This document shows positions 1 to 4,864 of a stretch of DNA of 5,430 nucleotides, piece by piece. A program made the position numbers and the translations under genes. Position 1 is the stretch's first letter. Each line of letters opens with the position of its first letter. The stretch spans positions 1 through 5,430 of the forward strand of contig CAKZOF010000286.1 in the NCBI GenBank assembly GCA_937135995.1. The letters are read 5' to 3'. The notes under the pieces were generated by a model. That model was not told the DNA's origin, did no database searches, and saw only the letters and a program-made list of their open reading frames with translations. The stretch comes from an uncultured Pyrinomonas sp. (lineage in GTDB: Bacteria > Acidobacteriota > Blastocatellia > Pyrinomonadales > Pyrinomonadaceae).

Positions 1-1311
1 GCGCCGATCTTCCCAGAGGTTCCACGATGGGCATGGCAGCCCCGTCGATGGGTCGCGGAAGTGGTCGAGAAAATCAGCGGCACGGACGATCAGGTTTTCG
101 TAGAGCGCGCGAATGAACTCAATGTCACGAAATTCGTCGTAGTGTTGCCACAACGCCCAGAGCACCAGCGCCGTCTCGTCTTCTTGAATCGGCGCAAGCC
201 GTTCGCGTCGGTGCGGATCCCACCACGCATGCCAGCTCGACGCGAGCGAGCCATCCGGCGCGTACTTCTGCAGAAAGTAACCTTGTTCGGTGATGATGCG
301 CCCGCAGAAATCGAAGAAAGAACGGGTCAGACTGGAGTAGCCGGCCTGATCGAGCGCGTGCGCGACCAGCGCGCCGTCGCGCGGCCACATGTAGCTATAG
401 TGATCAGTGGCGCGAATGACAACGTCGGAATCGTTGGCGGCCAGAATCGCGCCGCCGTTGTCGATCTGCGTGCGGATGATGAGCAGCGAGCGTTTGAACA
501 GCTCGACTACGTCGGACGGAAGGTCATCGAAATCGAGTTCGTTCTTGTTGACCCAGGCCCGCCAGTAGTTACGCGTGCGTTCGATCAGCGCTTGCGGCGT
601 GCGCATGCGGACCAGTTCGTTCAGTCGCGCGACCTCGCGATAAGAAGTTCCGGCGGCGATCCAGTAATGGACCACCGCTGCCGATTGCGGTGCGAGTTGG
701 ATCGTGCGTCCGATGGTGGAATCGACTGAACCTTCGGTGATCGCCGATTGTGAGAGAAGACCGTCCTCGGCGTCGCGCCACGTGCCCTCGGCCCCTTGAA
801 ACGCTTTGCGCCCCGTGGCGAAACTCTCCACGCCTTCGGGCGCGTCGGTGGAGACGAGAAAGTAGCGCTGGCCCTTGTAGTGAATGATCGCCTGCGTGTC
901 GGGATCGAAGTAAGCCGTGTCGCCGACTTCCGTCTCCGAGATGTAAAAGTCTTGGTGGAAGAAAAGCCGCACGGTGCGTGCGGCAGCCGCGCGGTTGTGG
1001 ACCTCGACGCGCCGCAGGAAGATGTTTTCGCGCTGGTCCACGGCGTCGTGGCAGACCAGTTCGAGCGCGAGCGCCTCGGAAGTCAAGCGGACTTCGGTGA
1101 CGAGCGTTTCCGTCTGATAACGCAAATCGCGCCGCCAGCCATCATCGCTCACCCAAGAGAAGAGGCCATCGACCCACACGCCGAAACGAAAGGGATGGCC
1201 CTCGGAATGGTTCTCTTTGCCGACGAATGGGAAGTAGATGTCACGAATGCGATACTGTTCATCAAAGGTGACGAGCAGCGTGCCGTTGCCGACGGGGATG
1301 TCGCGTGGCAT
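1..1311 (-). CDS. GH15-family glucoamylase/trehalase-like glycoside hydrolase, C-terminus cut off by window edge
   Basis: The frame is open for 437 codons from the ATG at 1311 to the left edge, with no stop. An AAAGGA ribosome site (1316-1321) lies 4 bases before the start. No signal peptide is visible, so the enzyme is probably cytoplasmic. Residues 1-260 look like the N-terminal beta-sandwich domain of prokaryotic GH15 enzymes. The (alpha/alpha)6 barrel begins near 265. Landmarks are WPRDGAL (309-315, matching the substrate-binding Arg-Asp of fungal glucoamylase), QEDE (376-379) and LPCPSWNLWEDR (425-436). By family analogy E434, after W433, is the general acid; the catalytic base lies beyond the window. 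Related enzymes are usually about 600-670 residues, so roughly a third is missing. GH15 members release glucose from alpha-glucans, or split trehalose or glucodextran; the substrate cannot be decided here. It is the last visible gene of the thioredoxin run, 31 bases behind its neighbour. Several long plus-strand frames across it are shadows. Confidence 0.93.
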   Translation of the reverse strand, partial: MPRDIPVGNGTLLVTFDEQYRIRDIYFPFVGKENHSEGHPFRFGVWVDGLFSWVSDDGWRRDLRYQTETLVTEVRLTSEALALELVCHDAVDQRENIFLRRVEVHNRAAAARTVRLFFHQDFYISETEVGDTAYFDPDTQAIIHYKGQRYFLVSTDAPEGVESFATGRKAFQGAEGTWRDAEDGLLSQSAITEGSVDSTIGRTIQLAPQSAAVVHYWIAAGTSYREVARLNELVRMRTPQALIERTRNYWRAWVNKNELDFDDLPSDVVELFKRSLLIIRTQIDNGGAILAANDSDVVIRATDHYSYMWPRDGALVAHALDQAGYSSLTRSFFDFCGRIITEQGYFLQKYAPDGSLASSWHAWWDPHRRERLAPIQEDETALVLWALWQHYDEFRDIEFIRALYENLIVRAADFLDHFRDPSTGLPCPSWNLWEDRR

Positions 1312-1342
1312 GGAATCCTTTCAGCGGACCCGCCCCGAACAG

Positions 1343-1909
1343 CTATTTCGTCAAGTGTTTGACGATCGCTTGTTCGATCTGCGGTTTGTCCTTCTCCTCC
1401 CAACTCGTAAAACGCGCGACGACGCGCCCGGTCGTGTCGAAGAGAACCGCTTGCGGCACGCCATACAGACCGTTGGGCAGCGGCGTCATGTAGAGCTTCA
1501 ACAACTCCGACGGCGTCCAGACGACGTCGTTTTCGATGCCGGCTGCGCGCACGTACTTTTCGACCTCGGCGCGATCGACGTACGGGTTGTTGGCGCACAT
1601 GTTGACGACCACCAATCCGCGCGCGCGGTAACGTTTCGCCAGTTCAGCAACAAACGGGGCGTGAGCTTGGCAGTGTGGGCAGGTCGCGCTGAAGAAGTCG
1701 AGCAGCACGACGCGCCCGCGCAAGCTCGACAAGCGCAACGTCGTCCCGCCGAGCGTTTCGAGTTCGTAATCAGGAACGCCCGTTTCGCTGCCCGACGGGT
1801 CGTCGGCGCGAGGCAACTGGGCCGCCTGTTCGGTCGCAGCCCACATATTCAGCGCAGTGGCCGTCGTCAGCAAGAGCGCAGCGAAGATTAGCGTGCAAAG
1901 CTTTGTCAT
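1343..1909 (-). CDS. Secreted TlpA/ResA-like thiol-disulfide oxidoreductase with CPHC active site
   Basis: This is a 188-residue thioredoxin-fold protein that should make or reduce disulfides outside the cytoplasm. Residues 1-24 form a signal peptide or anchor: K3, a hydrophobic stretch at 6-20, then NMWA before a possible cleavage site. The AhpC/TSA-Redoxin-type domain covers about 45-188. The motif DFFSATCPHCQAHAPF puts C77 and C80 in a CPHC centre, and GVPQAVLFD supplies the cis-proline P152. CPHC is the DsbA dipeptide, whereas most TlpA/ResA proteins have CxPC with other residues. An extra cysteine, C105, sits in the strand after the active-site helix. The frame could start upstream at 1993, but that would overlap the previous gene. 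The ATG at 1909 has AGAGGA (1917-1922) 7 bases away and is followed directly by the signal peptide, so it is preferred. The gene lies 19 bases behind another thioredoxin and 31 before the GH15 gene. Its partner is unknown. Confidence 0.9.
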   Translation of the reverse strand: MTKLCTLIFAALLLTTATALNMWAATEQAAQLPRADDPSGSETGVPDYELETLGGTTLRLSSLRGRVVLLDFFSATCPHCQAHAPFVAELAKRYRARGLVVVNMCANNPYVDRAEVEKYVRAAGIENDVVWTPSELLKLYMTPLPNGLYGVPQAVLFDTTGRVVARFTSWEEKDKPQIEQAIVKHLTK

Positions 1910-1928
1910 CTCTCGATCCTCTGGTCGG

Positions 1929-2492
1929 TCAATCGGCGAGCGCTTGCGCGATGGTGCGCTCGAGCGCTGCGGCAACGCCGGGGTCGAACCCAACGAAACG
2001 CTGGACCAACTGCCCGCGACGGTCGAAGACGAAAGTCTGCGGGATGCGCGTGTCGGAAGCGAACAGAAGCTCGGTCAGCCCTTGATCCGGGTAGCCCAAA
2101 TCGTACTGGATGGAGAACTCGCGAACGAAGTTGGCTATCCGCAAGCGGTCATCCGGTCCACCGACGTTCAAGCCGACGACGCGCACGCCTTGCGGCCCGA
2201 AGCGGCGTTGCAACTGGACCAAATGAGGCGTGCTCTCGCGGCACGGACCGCACCACGTCGCGTAGAAGTCAAGGACGAGGACGCGCCCTGCTTGTTCAGC
2301 CAGCGTCTCGCGGTTGCCGTCGAGAAGCGTCCAACCGCGCGCGCCGCGTTCCGCCATGACCGGCGGCATGGGCAGCCCCGTCGGCGGAAGCGTCGAACCG
2401 GAAGGCGTGCGATCGACGGCGCGGTCGGCAGCACAAGCCGCTGTCGCTGCGGCGACCAGCGCGACGAGCAAGTATCTTTGCAAGCGACTCAT
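1929..2492 (-). CDS. TlpA/ResA-like thioredoxin, probable lipoprotein, with CGPC active site
   Basis: This is a 187-residue envelope thioredoxin. Residues 1-20 are a signal sequence (R3, R6, then a Leu/Val/Ala core) ending in TAAC. C20 could be lipidated, although Thr at -3 is a weak lipobox residue; a plain membrane anchor is the alternative. A Pro/Gly/Ser-rich linker covers 21-50, and the thioredoxin domain about 50-187. The motif LDFYATWCGPCRESTPHL gives C81 and C84, and TRIPQTFVFD gives the cis-proline P151. CGPC is the thioredoxin dipeptide, which suggests a reductant role such as apocytochrome c or other cysteine-protein reduction; this is inferred. A GTG start at 2591 would prepend an Arg-rich segment before the signal sequence, so the ATG at 2492 is chosen. 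No Shine-Dalgarno sequence precedes it; a TATATT box ends 10 bases upstream, so a leaderless or very short-leader message is possible. It is probably the first gene of the thioredoxin-thioredoxin-GH15 run. Confidence 0.9.
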   Translation of the reverse strand: MSRLQRYLLVALVAAATAACAADRAVDRTPSGSTLPPTGLPMPPVMAERGARGWTLLDGNRETLAEQAGRVLVLDFYATWCGPCRESTPHLVQLQRRFGPQGVRVVGLNVGGPDDRLRIANFVREFSIQYDLGYPDQGLTELLFASDTRIPQTFVFDRRGQLVQRFVGFDPGVAAALERTIAQALAD

Positions 2493-2502
2493 CAGCACAG
2501 GC

Positions 2503-2508
2503 AATATA
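2503..2508 (-). promoter_or_regulatory. Possible -10 box (TATATT) of the thioredoxin-GH15 transcript
   Basis: TATATT on the minus strand is 5 of 6 to the sigma-70 -10 consensus and stands out in a GC-rich gap. Its last base is 10 bases before the ATG at 2492, so transcription would begin within a few bases of the start codon. No -35 match is seen at 17 bases, and no Shine-Dalgarno sequence is present. Both agree with a leaderless message but do not prove it. Confidence 0.35.
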
Positions 2509-2582
2509 CAACAACTCCGCCGCACCGGGCGAGAGCGGGCGCGGTGACGGTCAGCGCGACGACGCGGCGTAGATGTTGCGGC

Positions 2583-2604
2583 AGCGTCCACCTAGCGTCC
2601 ACCT
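2583..2604. repeat. Perfect tandem duplication of an 11-base unit
   Basis: AGCGTCCACCT occurs twice without a break, at 2583-2593 and 2594-2604. It lies in the gap between yacG and the thioredoxin run, about 90 bases before the CGPC thioredoxin start and 75 before its TATATT box. A period of 11 bases puts both copies on the same DNA face, as in direct-repeat operators of OmpR/PhoB-type regulators. A simple slippage duplication is the alternative. Confidence 0.6.
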
Positions 2605-2627
2605 CGAACCGATACGAGAAAGTGTGT

Positions 2628-2643
2628 CTGCGTCTGAACGCAG
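2628..2643 (-). terminator. Hairpin behind yacG, possible weak terminator
   Basis: CTGCGT and ACGCAG form a perfect 6-base-pair stem around a 4-base loop, 16 bases after the yacG stop. On the minus strand it is followed by ACACACTTTCT, a poor T-tract, so intrinsic termination would be weak. Its place between yacG and the next promoter-like box fits the end of a yacG transcript. Confidence 0.35.
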
Positions 2644-2659
2644 CCATCCCGCAGCGTGT

Positions 2660-2878
2660 TCAACGCCGGTCGGTGCCGCCGTTGGGCGGCGCGTTGATCT
2701 CGGTCGGTTCGGCCGGCAGTGGCGCTTCTTCCGCCGGAACCGCATAGTCTTCGTCCACCCAGTGACCGAAATCGATCAGCTGGCACCGCTCCGAGCAAAA
2801 AGGCCGAAACGGATTTTTCTCCCACGCGGTCGGACGCCCGCAGATGGGACATCGAATCTGTTTACGCTCGCTTCTCAT
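2660..2878 (-). CDS. yacG: DNA gyrase inhibitor YacG-like zinc protein
   Basis: This is a 72-residue small zinc-binding protein. It has four cysteines in CX2C-X14-CX3C spacing (C10, C13, C28, C32), within CPICGRPTAWEKNPFRPFCS and then ERCQLIDFGHW, followed by VDEDYAVP. This is the YacG signature, including the tail consensus G-x-W-x-x-x-x-Y-x-(I/V)-P. The last 25 residues are acidic and proline-rich and disordered in appearance. In E. coli, YacG binds GyrB and blocks DNA binding by gyrase; the same role here is inferred from the family. The frame continues upstream to 2977, but the added residues are not family-like. The ATG at 2878 has AAAGGA (2885-2890) 6 bases ahead and begins 9 residues before the first zinc cysteine, so it is preferred. 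It is downstream of the Crp/Fnr gene (151-base gap) and upstream of the thioredoxin run (167-base gap). In E. coli, yacG sits with coaE and zapD, so the context differs. Confidence 0.93.
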   Translation of the reverse strand: MRSERKQIRCPICGRPTAWEKNPFRPFCSERCQLIDFGHWVDEDYAVPAEEAPLPAEPTEINAPPNGGTDRR

Positions 2879-3003
2879 CCCTTGTCCTTTCGTTGGCAAA
2901 CGAGCGGAGCGGCGAGGGCACATGAACGTCGGCCGCTTGCGCGCTCGCTCGTCAAGCAAGCTTGCAACGAATCGCACGTGTTCTTCAAGCGAACGCCGCG
3001 CGT

Positions 3004-3017
3004 GCGGACGAGTCCGC
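3004..3017 (-). terminator. Small hairpin behind the Crp/Fnr gene
   Basis: GCGGA and TCCGC pair as a 5-base-pair GC-rich stem with a CTCG tetraloop on the minus strand, 12 bases after the regulator's stop at 3030. No T-tract follows on that strand, so it is at most a pause or 3'-end stabilising structure. The rest of the gap to yacG holds the palindromes GCAAGCTTGC (2956-2965) and CACGTG (2976-2981) and the yacG ribosome site; no clear promoter was found. Confidence 0.25.
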
Positions 3018-3029
3018 TTTCGGTGCTCG

Positions 3030-3749
3030 TCAGCCCGCGAGGCGAGAAGAGGCCGCGAGCGGCTGTTTCAAGATGATTTTGCGATCAACGATGTCGATGA
3101 TGCCGGCGCGTCGCATGGCGTTCAAGCGCACGGTGACGCTTTCGCGCGTTGAACCGACGATGGATGCTAGTTCCCTGTGTGGGAGCGTGATGTCGATCAG
3201 GATGCCGTCCTCGGCTTGGCGTCCGTACCGTTTGGAGAGTTCGTGGAGCAGCTTCTCGAGGCGCTCTTGCACAGCGTCCAACGCGAAGTCGGCCATGCGC
3301 CGTTCGGCTTGCATCAAGCGTTGACCGATGAGGCGAAAAGTGTAATCATGGAGTTCTTTGGAAGCTCCCATCGCTTGGCGGAAAGCGTCGATGGGAAAAC
3401 GCAGCAGACGAACGTTCTCGTAGGCGACGGCGCACTTTTCGCGCTCCCCTGTGGTATAGAGCGCCGATTCACCGAAGAGCGCGCCCGCTCCGATGATGTC
3501 AATGACCGCTTCGCGCCCCGTTCCCTCTTCGATCAAACAGAGTTTGACGCGTCCGCGCGCGATCGCGTAGAGCGCATCGGCCGGATCCCCAGTGCGATAG
3601 ATGAATCGCCGCCGCCGGTAGTCGTTGACTTCAGCGGCGGCCGCTAGAGTTTGCACTGCCTCGTCAGCGATGCCGGCACCGAAGTCGCAGCGACGGATGA
3701 TTTCGGCGCGATCAATGACAGACAGGCTTTGGGCTTTTCGGCGTGCCAT
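3030..3749 (-). CDS. Crp/Fnr-family transcriptional regulator
   Basis: This is a 239-residue DNA-binding regulator. Residues 25-140 form the cyclic-nucleotide-binding-type beta-roll, with GDPADALYAIARGRVKL (54-70) and the phosphate-cassette region GALFGESAL (89-97). A dimerisation helix follows (about 135-175) and then a winged helix-turn-helix (189-230), LPHRELASIVGS leading into TRESVTVRLNAM. R202 and E203 match CRP R180/E181, which read the TGTGA half-site; the CRP R185 position is Val. In the ligand pocket the usual Arg before Ser/Thr-Ala appears as Lys (K105 in KCAVA), so cAMP may not be the ligand. The FNR iron-sulfur cysteine set is absent (only C21, C71, C106). The ATG at 3749 gives a normal family length. 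A TTG at 3845 would add 32 residues and cannot be excluded, because neither start has a strong ribosome site. The gene is divergent from the diguanylate cyclase and upstream of yacG. Its effector and targets are unknown. Confidence 0.93.
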   Translation of the reverse strand: MARRKAQSLSVIDRAEIIRRCDFGAGIADEAVQTLAAAAEVNDYRRRRFIYRTGDPADALYAIARGRVKLCLIEEGTGREAVIDIIGAGALFGESALYTTGEREKCAVAYENVRLLRFPIDAFRQAMGASKELHDYTFRLIGQRLMQAERRMADFALDAVQERLEKLLHELSKRYGRQAEDGILIDITLPHRELASIVGSTRESVTVRLNAMRRAGIIDIVDRKIILKQPLAASSRLAG

Positions 3750-3917
3750 GAGCGCTTCAACTTGCACGAATTTGGGTTCGCTTTGTAGCCATCGTGGGGC
3801 GCGAAGATTTGGTGGCGAAGCAAAGTGTGATTGTGATTCGCGCAACCTACGGCGTCCGACGAAACTCTAACATGAGGATGCGCCGTGGTGCAAGAAGGGG
3901 CAGGAGATAACCGGAGT
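3750..3917. promoter_or_regulatory. Divergent control region between the Crp/Fnr gene and the diguanylate cyclase
   Basis: Both genes must be started from this 168-base gap. It holds a perfect tandem TGTGAT pair at 3826-3837; TGTGA is the half-site read by CRP-type helices with Arg-Glu, as present in the neighbouring regulator, but no inverted partner TCACA is found at the usual 6-base spacing. For the plus strand, a weak promoter-like pair is TTGGTG (3809-3814) and TGTGAT (3832-3837) at 17 bases. TAACAT (3868-3873) is another possible -10. The cyclase ribosome site AGGAG is at 3902-3906. No convincing promoter is seen for the minus strand. Confidence 0.4.
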
Positions 3918-4838
3918 ATGATCGGGAAACAGAAGGTTTTGGTCGCCGACGACGATCTGGACAAACGTCAGCTCCTCACCATCGCGTTCGAAAAAGAGGG
4001 TTACGAGGTACGGTCGGTGGCGGACGGCGAGCAAGCGCTGCGGGCCATCGAAGCGTGGCAGCCTGATCTGGTGGTCACCGACGTGATGATGCCTAAGCTG
4101 GATGGCTATGAGTTGGCGCGTCGCGTGCGCGATAATCCGCGAACGAGATTCATCCCGATCATCATTCAAACAGCGGCGCGGCACGCCGCGCACGATATAC
4201 GACGCGGCGCCGAAGTGGGTGCGCTTGGGTACTTGACGGATCCGACCGATCTTGGCCTGTTGCTGGCGCGCGCGCGCACTCTGCTCGAATTCAAGCGTTA
4301 CTTGGATAGCTGCGAGGAGGCGGCGTTCACGGATCACCTGACGGGGCTGGCCAACCGTCGCCGGTTCGAGCGCCAACTGCGGCGCGAAGTGGCGCGCACC
4401 AACCGTTACGCACACCCCTTCTGCTTGCTGCTCATTGATCTCGACGAATTCAAACAGATCAACGACTCTTTCGGGCATGCGACAGGCGACGAGGTGATGC
4501 GGCGCGTGGCGCGCGTGCTACAAGCCGAAACGCGCGGCATTGACACGGCGGCGCGCATCGGCGGCGAGGAGTTCGCCATCATCCTGCCGGAGACTGGCTT
4601 CAGCGCGGGCGTAGAAGTCGCCCGTAGGTTGCGCTGTTCGCTCAAAAGAGCGAAGATGCCAGAGCCGGTCGCGCAGGTGACCGCAAGCTTCGGCGTCGCT
4701 GAGTTTCCGGCCTGTGCGCGCGATGCTGAAGAACTGCTTCGCGCAGCGGACGTGGCGCTCTATCGGGCCAAAAACCGCGGTCGGGATCGCGTCGAAGCGG
4801 CAGATCGGTTAGCATCGACTGCGCTCGGCGCTGATTGA
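3918..4838 (+). CDS. Response regulator with receiver and GGDEF domains, diguanylate cyclase
   Basis: This is a 306-residue cytoplasmic protein predicted to make cyclic di-GMP from two GTP. The receiver domain covers 5-122: acidic pocket D11-D13, phospho-acceptor D55 in VVTDVMMPKLDG, and T85. The conserved Lys, expected in a (Y/F)LTKP motif, is Asp instead: GYLTDPTDL, D108. The GGDEF domain covers about 136-294: DHLTGLANRR, LLIDLDEFKQINDSFGHATGDE (metal D174, N182 and D191 for the base) and the catalytic GGEEF (215-219). The inhibitory-site motif RGID (206-209) lies exactly five residues before GGEEF, so product inhibition is likely retained. The frame could start at GTG 3885, but the ATG at 3918 starts two to three residues before the first receiver strand. 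AGGAG (3902-3906) lies 11 bases upstream of it and CGGAG is immediately adjacent. The coiled-coil gene follows after 26 bases. A cognate histidine kinase is not in view. Confidence 0.94.
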   Translation: MIGKQKVLVADDDLDKRQLLTIAFEKEGYEVRSVADGEQALRAIEAWQPDLVVTDVMMPKLDGYELARRVRDNPRTRFIPIIIQTAARHAAHDIRRGAEVGALGYLTDPTDLGLLLARARTLLEFKRYLDSCEEAAFTDHLTGLANRRRFERQLRREVARTNRYAHPFCLLLIDLDEFKQINDSFGHATGDEVMRRVARVLQAETRGIDTAARIGGEEFAIILPETGFSAGVEVARRLRCSLKRAKMPEPVAQVTASFGVAEFPACARDAEELLRAADVALYRAKNRGRDRVEAADRLASTALGAD

Positions 4839-4864
4839 ACGTTCGGATAAGAGAGGCACCTGAG

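Noticed and set aside
61..1362. Long plus-strand frames (61-729 and 796-1362)
   Set aside because: They lie antisense to the GH15 gene, whose motifs and ribosome site are clear; their translations are Arg/Val-rich and match nothing.
1857..2747. Plus-strand frame of 296 codons
   Set aside because: It is antisense to the CGPC thioredoxin and yacG; its length is explained by GC-rich codon use on the other strand.
3177..3647. Plus-strand frame across the Crp/Fnr gene
   Set aside because: Antisense shadow; the minus strand has full cNMP-type and helix-turn-helix motifs.
3872..3910. Twelve-codon Arg-rich mini-frame (MRMRRGARRGRR) ahead of the cyclase, five of seven Arg codons AGG/AGA
   Set aside because: No ribosome site precedes it, it overlaps a possible -10 box and the cyclase ribosome site, and the purine-rich bases alone explain it.
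3867..4478. Minus-strand frame of 203 codons
   Set aside because: Antisense to the receiver and GGDEF domains, which are unambiguous on the plus strand.
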